Positions 1 to 7,643 of a stretch of 64,000 nucleotides of DNA are shown here, one piece after another (position 1 is the stretch's first letter; each line of letters opens with the position of its first letter). This DNA is from Bradyrhizobium tropiciagri (GTDB lineage: Bacteria > Pseudomonadota > Alphaproteobacteria > Rhizobiales > Xanthobacteraceae). The notes beneath the pieces are model-generated. The model did not search any database, was not told the origin of the DNA, and saw only the letters and a program-made list of their open reading frames with translations. The translations under genes and the position numbers were made by a program. The stretch covers positions 992,001-1,056,000 of the forward strand of contig NZ_JAFCKF010000001.1 in assembly GCF_018130545.1 (NCBI RefSeq), read 5' to 3'.

Positions 1-44
1 CCCTTCGAGGGCCGCTGAAGAAGCGGCCACCTCAGGGTGACGGT
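1..44. repeat. Fragment of intergenic palindromic repeat
   Basis: The window opens inside a short palindromic stretch in which GGCCGCT and AGCGGCC surround a small loop, followed by CCTCAGGGTGACGG. A related arrangement (GGCCGCGAAGCGGCC beside CTTCGAAGG-like text) occurs in the larger repeat at 24928-25082, so this is read as the cut-off end of one such element. It lies just downstream of the minus-strand gene ending at 65. Confidence 0.4.
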
Positions 45-64
45 GATGGAGTGGTTTTCAAGGA

Positions 65-967
65 TCAGGACGCCGCCGGCACGCGGGCGCGGATCTCGGC
101 GATCTTGCGCTTCAGCGCGGCTTGCCGCGGATCCGGCATGATGGCGGCGCGGGCTTCGGTGATGGCAGCGGCCAGATCGGGCAGCGCGAGCGTCCCGTCG
201 AAGGTCGGCTTGACGAGCCCGTCGATGATCACATGCCAGTCCGCAATGCCCTGGCGATAGGGATCGCCATAGCCCTGGATCATGGTCGCGGTCTCGGCCA
301 CCACCTGGGCCGCGCTCGGCTGCTTGGTCAGGCTGCGGTCGATCATGTGCAGCCAGCGCTCGACCCAGATCCGTTCCTTGGCGTAGCGGCCCGAGAACAG
401 CCGCCAGCGCTTCAGGCCGGCCTCGATCCTGAGCCGGCGCACGCTGAAGCGGTTGTTGGCGCTGAAGCGGATCGAGACCCGGCGACGGCGCCAGCCGAGC
501 TGATCGAGCACGCCAAGCACCGGATCGGCGACCATCGCCGGCAAGGCATCGATCAACTCGTCAAGACGGAGCTTCTTGACGTCGTCGGCCGAGCGTGCCG
601 CAAGGCCGCCCGCCGCATGGACTTCGCCGAGCTTGAGCTGCGCAATGCGGATCGCATCCTCATAGGCCATCCGCTCGGCCATCAGCCGCGCGATCTCGGC
701 AAGCAGCGCGTCGTCGACGCCGCGGCGGCCGACGAAGCGCTTCAGCCGGTCGATATAGAGCTGGGCGTAGCTCGTGCTCTGATAGGCGATCAGCAGGTGG
801 ATGGCCTCGGTGACCGCGGGCCCGAGATGGTCCGGGCAGGCGTCAGGCAGCACCGGCGGCCCCTCGTCCTCGTCGCCGATGATGTCGGCGAACAGGTAAC
901 GGAGCGAAGCCAGCAGACTGTCGTCATCCGGCACTGCGGCGCCTCCAGAACTCGTCACGGGGCTCAT
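65..967 (-). CDS. DUF6537-like protein (indolepyruvate oxidoreductase C-terminal-like)
   Basis: This 300-residue soluble protein has no signal peptide or membrane segment. The stretch around residues 55-115 (LLIAYQSTSYAQLYIDRLKR, then an Arg-rich helical run) resembles DUF6537, the domain usually found at the C-terminus of indolepyruvate:ferredoxin oxidoreductase-type proteins; here it stands without the catalytic TPP or KR domains. The assignment is from memory of the family and is tentative. Its start overlaps the stop of the upstream cyclic-nucleotide-binding gene by 4 bases (ATGA), so the two are probably translationally coupled. Biochemical role unknown. Confidence 0.5.
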   Translation of the reverse strand: MSPVTSSGGAAVPDDDSLLASLRYLFADIIGDEDEGPPVLPDACPDHLGPAVTEAIHLLIAYQSTSYAQLYIDRLKRFVGRRGVDDALLAEIARLMAERMAYEDAIRIAQLKLGEVHAAGGLAARSADDVKKLRLDELIDALPAMVADPVLGVLDQLGWRRRRVSIRFSANNRFSVRRLRIEAGLKRWRLFSGRYAKERIWVERWLHMIDRSLTKQPSAAQVVAETATMIQGYGDPYRQGIADWHVIIDGLVKPTFDGTLALPDLAAAITEARAAIMPDPRQAALKRKIAEIRARVPAAS

Positions 968-1632
968 GCAGGTTTGGGCTCCGCAACCGGTGGGGTGGCG
1001 TGCTGCGCGAGCCGCTGCTCGAGCGTCGCGATATTCTCGAACAGGCGGGCGCTGGCCAGGCGCAGGAAGTAGAAGCCGAACGCCGGGTTCTGGACGTAGA
1101 GTTGCTCGACCTGGTCATAGGTCACTGACAGTATCATGCCGGTTTCGACGCATTCCAGCGTCTGGGTGCGGGTGTTCGACGGCGACAACATGCCGAACTC
1201 GCCGACCAGGGCGCCGACCGGCAGCTCGATGCCGGACTCGACCAGGCGGAAGCGGCCGCTGACGATGTAGAACATGCTGTCGGCCTTCTCGTCCTTGTAG
1301 AACAGGACTTCGCCCGCCGTGACTTTGCGCTCCGTCGTGAACGGCCTGAGCCAGTCCATCGACAAATCGCTGTTAACCGATCTCTTCACGTTACGGACCA
1401 GCTGCAGCATCTGGTGCAGGCGATAGGTGTTCACCGGCAGCAGCACGGCATGCAGGATCAGCGTCGCGTAATTGTGGGTCGGGACCGCGGTCGCGATCAG
1501 GATGATGTTGGTCAGGATGGCGAACACGCGCAACGGGATCATGGTCCGCATCGACAGCGTGGCGACCACGAAGATCGATGCGAAAAAACTGCCGGCAGCG
1601 CCGGCGTGCTGCGCGAGATGTGAGGTATCCAT
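964..1632 (-). CDS. Membrane protein with C-terminal cyclic-nucleotide-binding domain
   Basis: Two hydrophobic segments fill roughly residues 10-60 of the N-terminus (SFFASIFVVATL and ILTNIILIATAV...LILHAVLLPV). They are followed by a CRP-type effector-binding fold from about residue 95, with GEVLFYKDEKADSMFYIVSG and GALVGEFGMLS. There is no helix-turn-helix, so it is unlikely to be a transcription factor and is better read as a membrane-tethered cNMP sensor. The ATG at 1632 is preferred over an upstream in-frame TTG at 1653. It forms a 4-base-overlap operon with the DUF6537-like gene and lies divergent from a cNMP-gated K+ channel, so two cNMP-binding membrane proteins sit back to back. The phosphate-binding Arg typical of the cassette is not obvious after GEFGMLS, so ligand binding is uncertain. 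Confidence 0.65.
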   Translation of the reverse strand: MDTSHLAQHAGAAGSFFASIFVVATLSMRTMIPLRVFAILTNIILIATAVPTHNYATLILHAVLLPVNTYRLHQMLQLVRNVKRSVNSDLSMDWLRPFTTERKVTAGEVLFYKDEKADSMFYIVSGRFRLVESGIELPVGALVGEFGMLSPSNTRTQTLECVETGMILSVTYDQVEQLYVQNPAFGFYFLRLASARLFENIATLEQRLAQHATPPVAEPKPA

Positions 1633-1969
1633 CGGAAACCAGCCAATTCTCAAGAAGTGAATAAGATCGCCTTATTAGTCGCTTCATTCCTGGCCGGGTT
1701 GCCTGCCCGGGCCGCATAGCTCTCGCGTCGCCCAGCATCCCTGATATACGGTGAAAAGGCGACGATTTGTCTGATTTCTCACATTCGCGGGCGCAAAATC
1801 GGGCCAACATGGTTAGGCCATTCGTCCAACATATCGGACTTTCGCCGCGATCATCCCGCCCCAGCCTGCGCGTTGACGACCTCAGCCGGGAGAGGCAGTT
1901 TGTGATGTCGGCCCCGCCATTCGCAGGGCCTCGATTCCAGCAGTTCAGCGACAGGCAAATTCCGTCCCG
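1633..1969. other. Divergent intergenic region
   Basis: This 337-base gap separates the minus-strand CNBD gene from the plus-strand potassium channel and must hold both promoters. The visible element is an inverted repeat AATAAG-N5-CTTATT at 1660-1676. The rest is ordinary GC-rich sequence with no convincing gene. A 77-codon open frame at 1767-2000 overlaps the channel start and lacks protein-like composition. Confidence 0.5.
1660..1676. promoter_or_regulatory. Inverted repeat AATAAG-N5-CTTATT, candidate operator
   Basis: A perfect 6-base inverted repeat with a 5-base spacer, AT-rich in a GC-rich surround, lies 28 bases upstream of the chosen ATG of the CNBD protein. Its position fits an operator or a promoter-overlapping site for that gene. 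No regulator gene is adjacent, so the binding protein is unknown. Confidence 0.35.
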
Positions 1970-3082
1970 ATGTCCAAGCCGCTCGTCCTTCCGGCCTTGA
2001 CGCGCTTCGTTTCCGCCACCGCCGGCCGCAACATGACCACGGCAGCCTATGTCGCGGTCACGGTCGGCGTCGCCATGATGACGCTGCTGACGGTCGCGCC
2101 GGCCTATGACGTGGTCCCGCACTGGGTCGATGCGTTGCTGTGGGCCTGCCTCGCCTATTTCGTGTTCGAATGGCTGGTGCGGCTGCGCCACATGCGGCGG
2201 CAGGACAAGCTCTGGTTCTACGCGCTGTCCAGCGCCGGCATCGTCGATGCGATCGGCGCGCTGGCGGTGCCCCTGGCGCTGCTCGCCGGCGTCGAGCCGA
2301 AGACCGCATGGCTTCTCGGCGTGCTCTGGGTGCTCAAGGTGGTGCCGGGCATTCCCGGCCTGCGCCAGCTCCGCCGCGTGCTGGTGGTAGAATCCGGACC
2401 ACTGCTCAGCGTGCTGGTGATTTTCCTGATGGTGGTGTTCCTGGCCTCTGTCGCCGAATACTATCTGGAGCGGGACGTACAACCGCAGACCTTCGGCAGC
2501 GTGCCGGCAGCGCTGTGGTGGGCGGTGGTGACCCTGACCACGACCGGCTACGGCGACGTGGTGCCGATCACCCCGCTCGGCCGCGTGGTCGCGGCCATGG
2601 TGATGATCTCGGGCCTCGGCGTGTTCGGGCTGTGGACCGGTATTCTGGCGACCGGCTTTGCCAACGAAACCCGCCGCGACAATTTTCTGAAGACCTGGGA
2701 GACGGTCAGCAAGGTGCCGTTCTTCGCGCATCTCGGCCCGGCGGCGATCGCCGACGTCACCCAGATGCTGCGAACCATGGACCTGCCGCCGCGCACCATG
2801 ATCATCCGCAAGGACACCAATGGCGACTGCATGTATTTCGTCGCCGCCGGCGAGGTCGAGGTCGACCTGCCCGGGCGCAAGGTGAAGCTCGGCGAAGGCG
2901 CGTTCTTCGGCGAGATGGCGCTGCTCGGCAACGCCAAGCGCGGCGCCAGCGTCTCGACCAGCAAGGTGACCCGGCTGCTGGTGCTTGACCTGGTCGATTT
3001 CCGCCTGTTGATGGCACGGCACCCCGAGCTCGCCGAGACCATCGACGCCGAGGCGAAGCGGCGGGAACGTGAAAACCAATGA
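1970..3082 (+). CDS. Cyclic-nucleotide-gated potassium channel, MloK1-like
   Basis: A 370-residue channel with six predicted membrane helices (about residues 25-230), the K+ selectivity filter TTTGYGDVVP at 190-199 between S5 and S6, and a C-terminal cyclic-nucleotide-binding domain from about 255. The phosphate-binding cassette FFGEMALLGNAKRGAS is at 312-327, with the Arg expected to contact the cyclic phosphate at about 324. Length and layout match the 355-residue Mesorhizobium loti channel MloK1, which is opened by cAMP and works as a tetramer in the inner membrane. S4 carries few positive charges (RQLRR), consistent with weak voltage dependence. Its stop codon overlaps the start of the following crotonase gene (ATGA). 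Confidence 0.88.
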   Translation: MSKPLVLPALTRFVSATAGRNMTTAAYVAVTVGVAMMTLLTVAPAYDVVPHWVDALLWACLAYFVFEWLVRLRHMRRQDKLWFYALSSAGIVDAIGALAVPLALLAGVEPKTAWLLGVLWVLKVVPGIPGLRQLRRVLVVESGPLLSVLVIFLMVVFLASVAEYYLERDVQPQTFGSVPAALWWAVVTLTTTGYGDVVPITPLGRVVAAMVMISGLGVFGLWTGILATGFANETRRDNFLKTWETVSKVPFFAHLGPAAIADVTQMLRTMDLPPRTMIIRKDTNGDCMYFVAAGEVEVDLPGRKVKLGEGAFFGEMALLGNAKRGASVSTSKVTRLLVLDLVDFRLLMARHPELAETIDAEAKRRERENQ

Positions 3083-3879
3083 TGGAGACCAAGATGGCTG
3101 ACGCGGCCGACACCGCCAGCGGACCCGTGCTCGAAATCGCGGGCGCGCGCGCCACGATCCGCCTCAACCGGCCGAAGCACCTCAACCGCCTGCAGGCCGA
3201 GGATCTCGGCGAGCTGGTCAGACTGTTCGACCGGATCGAGGCCGATCCTGCGATCCGCGTGCTGGTGCTGACCGGAACCGGCCGCGCCTTCTCGGCCGGC
3301 TATGACCTCAACTCGGTGGCCGAGCGCGCGGTGAGCGCCAATGAACAGCAGAGCGCGGGCTCGGCATTCGAGGTCGTGGTCAACCGCCTCGAGGATTTGA
3401 GCGTGCCGACGATCTGCCGGCTCAATGGCGGTGTCTATGGCGGCTCGACCGACCTGGCACTGGCCTGCGACTTCCGCATCGGCGTCGATACCGCTGAAAT
3501 GTTCATGCCGGCGGCGCGGCTCGGGCTGCACTATTACAAGAGCGGCATCCAGCGCTATGTCACCCGGCTCGGCGTCGACAACGCCAAGATGCTGTTCCTG
3601 ACCGCGCAGAAGATATCGGCGCCGGAGATGCTGCGGATCGGCTACCTTACCGCGATGGTACCGCCCGATGTGCTCGACGAGGAGGTCGACAAGCTTGCGG
3701 CGATCCTGGCCGGCAACGCGCCCAAGGCGATGGCCGGCATGAAGCGCGCGATCAACGAATTCGCCCGCGGCGAACTCGACGCCGCCGCCGCCGACCAGCG
3801 TCACCGCGACAGCATGCGCGGCGACGAGATCAAGGAAGGCATCAAGGCGTTTGGCGAGAAACGGGCTCCGAGGTTTTAG
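3079..3879 (+). CDS. Enoyl-CoA hydratase/isomerase family protein
   Basis: A crotonase-fold protein of 266 residues. The N-terminus has TIRLNRPKHLNRLQ, followed by the oxyanion-hole motif GTGRAFSAGYDLNS near residues 70-82 and NGGVYGGSTDLALACDFRIG near 120-138. The loop that usually carries the catalytic Glu reads MPAARLGLHYYKSGIQRY, with no Glu, so a standard hydratase activity is doubtful and an isomerase or other crotonase reaction is possible. It overlaps the channel stop codon by 4 bases; a second start at 3094 (MADAAD) is equally possible. Substrate unknown. Confidence 0.8.
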   Translation: MMETKMADAADTASGPVLEIAGARATIRLNRPKHLNRLQAEDLGELVRLFDRIEADPAIRVLVLTGTGRAFSAGYDLNSVAERAVSANEQQSAGSAFEVVVNRLEDLSVPTICRLNGGVYGGSTDLALACDFRIGVDTAEMFMPAARLGLHYYKSGIQRYVTRLGVDNAKMLFLTAQKISAPEMLRIGYLTAMVPPDVLDEEVDKLAAILAGNAPKAMAGMKRAINEFARGELDAAAADQRHRDSMRGDEIKEGIKAFGEKRAPRF

Positions 3880-4182
3880 GCCGAGAGCCCGAAACATTGA
3901 AAACAACCCCATGCAAAGTAGCTGGCGCCGTGCCGGCATTCGGCACGGCAACTTGACACGTCGGGCAACTCAGCGGCATTATTCTATAATTCAGAAAATG
4001 CGCAGGCGCGCTTCACCCCGCGCGATGGCACGCGGCCGTAGCCATAGGCGATTGCTCTGCCCTGCGGCGGGGTGGGGTGATCTCTCAACACGGGCGCTGC
4101 CCGAGTGGAGGGATCACCCCACCTCGCCGCGCATTTCATTCGCGTCGATCCTGCCCCTCCAGGGGAGGATGAAAAGAGGTCC
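3880..4182. other. Intergenic region with repeats
   Basis: This 303-base gap holds an AT-richer stretch around 3900-4000 and, from about 4066, a palindromic repeat. The first part (CAACCCCATGCAAAGTAG, then TTGACACGTCGGGCAA) looks like a decayed dispersed repeat; this is a recollection-based guess. No gene is supported here. Confidence 0.4.
4066..4170. repeat. Palindromic intergenic repeat, GGGGTGA...TCACCCC family
   Basis: GGTGGGGTGATCTCT, the core GGGCGCTGCCCGAGTGGAG and GATCACCCCACC form an imperfect inverted structure, followed by CCCCTCCAGGGGAGG. The same building blocks recur at 18905-19088, which marks it as a dispersed element. It sits between two gene ends and may act in transcript termination. 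Confidence 0.6.
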
Positions 4183-4617
4183 TCACGTCCGCTTCGACCG
4201 CATCGCGCGCGTCTGCGCGATCTCAGGGTCACTCGCGAGCGCCTGGTAGCGCTTGCTGTCGACGGCGTAGATTGCGATGCGGCCTTCGGCGTCGGCGTGA
4301 ACGCCCCAGCCGAAGCGTTTGCCCAGCGGCGAGGCGCGCATGCAGGCCTGGCCTTTCGAGAAGAACGTCTCGCGGGCCGCACTGCGTTCCTTCTTCGTCG
4401 CCTTCGCTCCGAGCGCGCGGCCGGCCGCCGACGTCGCGAACACCACGTCGTCGGACGTATATATGTAGGGCGCGCCGGCAAGCATGGCGTATTGCAGCGT
4501 GCCCACCGTCGGCTTGCCGCGATGAGGCTGCGGCTCCTCGCCGACGCGCGCGGGGCAATCCTCCGCGACACGGACGAAGGTGTTGACGACGTTGGTGGTG
4601 TAGAGCTCCTTGACCAT
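4183..4617 (-). CDS. DUF6157 family protein
   Basis: A 144-residue soluble protein beginning MVKELYTTNVVNTFVRVAED. The features TTN..NTF..VAEDCPA, a KPTVGTLQYAML segment and YIYTSDDVVFAT near residue 60 match the conserved hypothetical family DUF6157. No catalytic motif is known for this family. The internal ATG at 4617 is chosen over 4632, which would lie almost against the stop of the upstream GST gene. It follows the GST gene on the same strand with an 11-base gap, so they are probably co-transcribed. Confidence 0.7.
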   Translation of the reverse strand: MVKELYTTNVVNTFVRVAEDCPARVGEEPQPHRGKPTVGTLQYAMLAGAPYIYTSDDVVFATSAAGRALGAKATKKERSAARETFFSKGQACMRASPLGKRFGWGVHADAEGRIAIYAVDSKRYQALASDPEIAQTRAMRSKRT

Positions 4618-4628
4618 GGCCGATCGTA

Positions 4629-5282
4629 TCACACGCCGGCCGCTGCGGCATGCGCTGCCGCCATGTCCTGGTCGGCGGCCGTGATGCGCTGGAACGCCGG
4701 GCGCGCGGTGATGCGTTCGACGTAGCGGACGAAGACGTCCCGCTTGGGCACGATGCCGAACATCATGGTCCAGGAGAGCGCGATGCCCCAGAGGATGTCG
4801 GCCGCCGTGATCTGTTCGCCGAGCAGATAGGGCCCCTTCGCGAGCTGCGCTTCCAGCGCGCCCAGCATGGTGTCGTAGTCGGCATAGGGCGACTGCGTGA
4901 TCGGCGCCGGCTCGCGCTTCATGAAATGGTCGATCACGGCCGGCTCGAACGACGAGCCGTAATAGGCGATCCAGCGCAGATAGGGACCGCGGCGCGGATC
5001 GTTCAACGCGGGCGTCAGGCCGGCCTGCGGAAACAGATCGGCGAGATAGATGAAGATCGCGACCTGCTCGGTCACCAGCGCGCCGCCGTGGCGGATCGCC
5101 GGCACCTTGCCGAGCGGATTGATGGCGAGATAGGCGGCCTTGCGCTGCTCGGCCGCCTTCATGTTGAGGATGTGCAGATCGTAGGGCGCGCCGAGCTCCT
5201 CGAGCAGCACGCGGGTGCCGGTGGCGCGGCTCTGCGGCGAGTAATACAGCGTGACGCGGTCGATGGGGGCAGCGGTGGTCAT
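4629..5282 (-). CDS. Glutathione S-transferase
   Basis: A 217-residue cytosolic GST. The N-terminal thioredoxin-like domain (residues 1-80) contains YYSPQSRATGTRVLLEELG, with Ser in the catalytic position, the cis-Pro motif GKVPAI and the glutathione-contacting TEQVAIFIYLADLFP; an all-helical C-terminal domain with GEQITAADILW follows. The ATG at 5282 has a good AGGAG site upstream in the leader and is chosen over an upstream start. It is divergent from the WYL regulator at 5352 across a short region containing a palindrome, so it is the likely target of that regulator. Substrate unknown; detoxification is the usual role. Confidence 0.88.
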   Translation of the reverse strand: MTTAAPIDRVTLYYSPQSRATGTRVLLEELGAPYDLHILNMKAAEQRKAAYLAINPLGKVPAIRHGGALVTEQVAIFIYLADLFPQAGLTPALNDPRRGPYLRWIAYYGSSFEPAVIDHFMKREPAPITQSPYADYDTMLGALEAQLAKGPYLLGEQITAADILWGIALSWTMMFGIVPKRDVFVRYVERITARPAFQRITAADQDMAAAHAAAAGV

Positions 5283-5329
5283 GGGCAGGTCTCCTTGCGC
5301 CGTCGGGGCGGTCCCTTTATGTCCGCCTA

Positions 5330-5352
5330 TACCTGACATCTTGTGTCAGGTA
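5330..5352. promoter_or_regulatory. Perfect palindrome TACCTGACA-N5-TGTCAGGTA, probable operator
   Basis: A 9-base perfect inverted repeat with a 5-base spacer lies between the divergent GST and WYL-regulator genes. Its last base is the A of the regulator ATG, so a dimer bound here would cover the regulator start and sit about 50 bases upstream of the GST start. This is the architecture expected of an autoregulating YafY/WYL family protein. Confidence 0.75.
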
Positions 5353-6368
5353 TGATCCGGACCATGCGCGCGAGCCGGCTGTTTTCCATCCTCACCACCC
5401 TCCAGGCGCGGGGACAGGTCACCGCCCCAGAGCTAGCCGAGGCCTGCGAGGTCTCGGTGCGCACGATCTATCGCGACATCGACGCGCTCGCCGCTGCGGG
5501 CGTGCCCGTCTATGCCGACCGCGGCGCCGAGGGCGGCTATCGGCTGCTCGACGGCTATCGGGTGCGGCTCAACGGGCTGTCGCAGGGCGAGGCCGAGGCG
5601 CTGTTCATGGCCGGCCTGCCCGGCCCCGCCGCCGCGCTTGGCCTCGATGCGGCGATGTCGGCGGCACAGACCAAATTGATGGCGGCGCTGCCGGAGAATT
5701 TACGACCCAACGCACGGGGGATACAGCAGCGCTTCCATCTCGACGCGCCCGGCTGGTTCGGCCAAACCGAGGAGCCGAAGCATCTGCGCGCTATTGCCGG
5801 CGCCGTGCTGCGCGAAAACCTGATCGAGATCCGCTACCAGAGCTGGAAGGCGGAGAAGCGGCGCCGCGTGGCGCCACTCGGCCTCGTGCTGAAAGGCGGC
5901 AGCTGGTACCTCGCCGGCCTCGTCGACGGCAGCGTGCGCAGCTATCGCGTTGCGCGCGTGCTGGACTGCACGGCACTGGAGACGCCGTTCGCGCGGCCGG
6001 CGGATTTCGACCTCGCCGGCTATTGGCGCGCCTCGATCGAACGGCTCGAGGCCGAGCTGCATCCGAACCAGGCCACGGTGCGGCTGTCCCCGCTCGGGCT
6101 GAAGCTGTTCGATGCGCTGGCCCATCCCTATGTGAGGGCGCGGCTGCGGCTGGCCGATGGCACCGATGCCGACGGCTGGCGGGTCGCCACGCTGCCGGTC
6201 GGCAAGACGGTGTGGCACGCGGCGACCGAATTGTTGCGGCTCGGCGCCGAAGTCGAGGTGATCGCACCCGAAGGGCTGCGCGAGAAGATGGCCGAGCTCA
6301 CGGGCGCGATGGCCGCGCGCTATGTCGAGGCACCGCCGCGCCGCGCGGTGGCGGGACGCAAACGCTAG
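5352..6368 (+). CDS. WYL-domain (YafY-type) transcriptional regulator
   Basis: A 338-residue regulator with an N-terminal DeoR-like helix-turn-helix (ASRLFSILTTLQARGQVTAP then SVRTIYRDIDALAAAGVPVY, about residues 5-55). A WYL effector domain follows in the middle (ENLIEIRYQSWKAEKRRRVA, LGLVLKGGSWYLAGLVDG, SYRVARVL) and a WCX-type C-terminal region after it. WYL domains sense nucleic-acid-like or small-molecule ligands. The ATG at 5352 overlaps the palindromic operator, and a further in-frame ATG lies at 5364. With almost no leader upstream of the operator, the message may be leaderless or very short. Its 3 prime end overlaps the convergent hypothetical gene by 4 bases. Likely controls the divergent GST and itself. 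Confidence 0.85.
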   Translation: MIRTMRASRLFSILTTLQARGQVTAPELAEACEVSVRTIYRDIDALAAAGVPVYADRGAEGGYRLLDGYRVRLNGLSQGEAEALFMAGLPGPAAALGLDAAMSAAQTKLMAALPENLRPNARGIQQRFHLDAPGWFGQTEEPKHLRAIAGAVLRENLIEIRYQSWKAEKRRRVAPLGLVLKGGSWYLAGLVDGSVRSYRVARVLDCTALETPFARPADFDLAGYWRASIERLEAELHPNQATVRLSPLGLKLFDALAHPYVRARLRLADGTDADGWRVATLPVGKTVWHAATELLRLGAEVEVIAPEGLREKMAELTGAMAARYVEAPPRRAVAGRKR

Positions 6369-6775
6369 TACCGGCTGTCCGAGCTGATCACGAAGCGGTC
6401 CAGAATATTGACCGGCAGGATCTCGAACTTGTCCAGCGTGAGCGTCGTCCCGGTCACGAAATCGACGCCCTTGATGGTACCGACGAGGTCGATCCGCCGG
6501 CCGCGGCGCAGGCCACGTGTTTCCGGATGTTGCTCGATGTCGATATAGGCATAGATCGGATTGTCGAGCCGGGAATGCCGGTGCCAGCCGCGCTGCAGGA
6601 AACTGAATTGCAGCACCGAGCCCGCGCCCCAGTCGATCGCGTCGAAGAAGCGGGTCTTCCAGGCAACGGGCTGTCCGAGATAATGCGCGGCGATGTACGC
6701 ATCGCGCTCGAGCGCAGGCAGACGGTGCAGTTGCCAGCTGATCTCAGCCGGCGTCAGAGAGGCGTTATTCGCCAT
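6365..6775 (-). CDS. Conserved hypothetical protein
   Basis: A 136-residue soluble protein that I do not recognise. It has an N-terminal helical part (TPAEISWQLHRLPALERDAY) and a C-terminal beta-rich part with IDLVGTIKGVDFVTGTTLTL and FEILPVNILDRFVISSD. No signal peptide, zinc ligands or catalytic motif is visible. Codon use looks like a genuine gene. It lies downstream of the nitroreductase gene on the same strand with a 69-base gap, and converges on the WYL regulator with a 4-base overlap. Confidence 0.6.
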   Translation of the reverse strand: MANNASLTPAEISWQLHRLPALERDAYIAAHYLGQPVAWKTRFFDAIDWGAGSVLQFSFLQRGWHRHSRLDNPIYAYIDIEQHPETRGLRRGRRIDLVGTIKGVDFVTGTTLTLDKFEILPVNILDRFVISSDSRY

Positions 6776-6844
6776 TGTTGTTCTTGTCGTGCCTTATCGC
6801 GTCTTCTTGTCCTCGGCGGGAGGAAGAGCCTCGCCTTGCGGAAA

Positions 6845-7543
6845 TTATACATCCACAAATGTGACAGTATCCGCCACGGTCGCGCGCGACGTGCGGTAGC
6901 CGTTCACCTTGTGCGCATGATCCGCATAGCCGAACGAGATGCCGCAGACAACCCGGCGGTCGTCGTCCAGGTTGAAATGGCGGCGGATCAAGCCGGAATG
7001 ACGCGCGATCGCGGCCTGCGGAATGGTGCCGAGCCCGAGCGCCTGCGCGGCCAGCATGAAGTTCGAGACGTAGCCGCCGCAATCGACCGCGCCATAGATG
7101 CCGAGCGGCTCATTGGTGTGGATCACAGCAATGTGTGGCGCGCCGAAGAAATTGTAGTTTTCTAGCGCCTGCTTGGCATATGCCGCTCTGTCGCCGCGCG
7201 CGATGCCGAGCGTGTTGTAAAGCTGGAAGCCGCTTTCGCGGCGACGCTCCAGATACACCCCGACATATTCGCGCGGCGGCGTGAAGTCGTAGTCATCGCC
7301 AAGGCCGCGCGAGGCCTCGGCATAGATAGCCTTTCGGAAGCGTTCCTTGGCCTCGCCGGACACGATCAGGACTTGCCAGGGCTGGCTGTTGCACCAGGAC
7401 GCGGTGCGCTGCGCGGTGCCGAGGATCTGTTCGATCGTCTCGCGCGGCACCTCGCGCGGCTGGAACGCGCGCACCGAGTAGCGCTCATTGAGCAAGCTTT
7501 GCAAAACGTCGATGCGATCTTGTGGCTCTACTGCGGCGTCCAT
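6845..7543 (-). CDS. Nitroreductase family protein
   Basis: A 232-residue FMN-dependent nitroreductase-fold enzyme. The N-terminal RYSVRAFQPREVPRE (about residues 20-35) is the FMN phosphate-binding Arg motif, TASWCNSQPWQVLIV is the substrate and FMN edge, and AAQALGLGTIPQAAI with VCGISFGYAD near the C-terminus complete the family signature. These enzymes use NAD(P)H to reduce nitro, quinone or flavin substrates as cytosolic dimers. The native substrate cannot be read from the sequence. It lies beside, but separated by a repeat from, the acyl-CoA dehydrogenase cluster. Confidence 0.88.
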   Translation of the reverse strand: MDAAVEPQDRIDVLQSLLNERYSVRAFQPREVPRETIEQILGTAQRTASWCNSQPWQVLIVSGEAKERFRKAIYAEASRGLGDDYDFTPPREYVGVYLERRRESGFQLYNTLGIARGDRAAYAKQALENYNFFGAPHIAVIHTNEPLGIYGAVDCGGYVSNFMLAAQALGLGTIPQAAIARHSGLIRRHFNLDDDRRVVCGISFGYADHAHKVNGYRTSRATVADTVTFVDV

Positions 7544-7560
7544 GACGTCCTCGTCTTCGT

Positions 7561-7638
7561 AGGGTGGATTAGCGAAGCGTAACCCACCTCTTCTCGCGCG
7601 TCGGGTGAAATGGCGGGTTAGGCTGCGCTAACCCGCAC
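7561..7638. repeat. Palindromic repeat, GGGTGGATTAGCG...GGGTTA family
   Basis: GGGTGGATTAGCGAAGCGTA and GCGGGTTAGGCTGCGCTAAC are two hairpin-forming halves, each with internal GCGAAGCG or GCTGCGC loops. It resembles the GTGGGCA...TGCCCAC elements found at 29357-29436 and 39627-39709. It fills the gap between the nitroreductase start and the stop of the first acyl-CoA dehydrogenase. Confidence 0.6.
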
Positions 7639-7643
7639 TACGA

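Noticed and set aside
122-1072. Long plus-strand open frame over the first two minus-strand genes
   Set aside because: Its translation is Arg/His/Gly-rich with no domain, typical of antisense GC-rich shadow; the minus-strand frames hold recognisable proteins.
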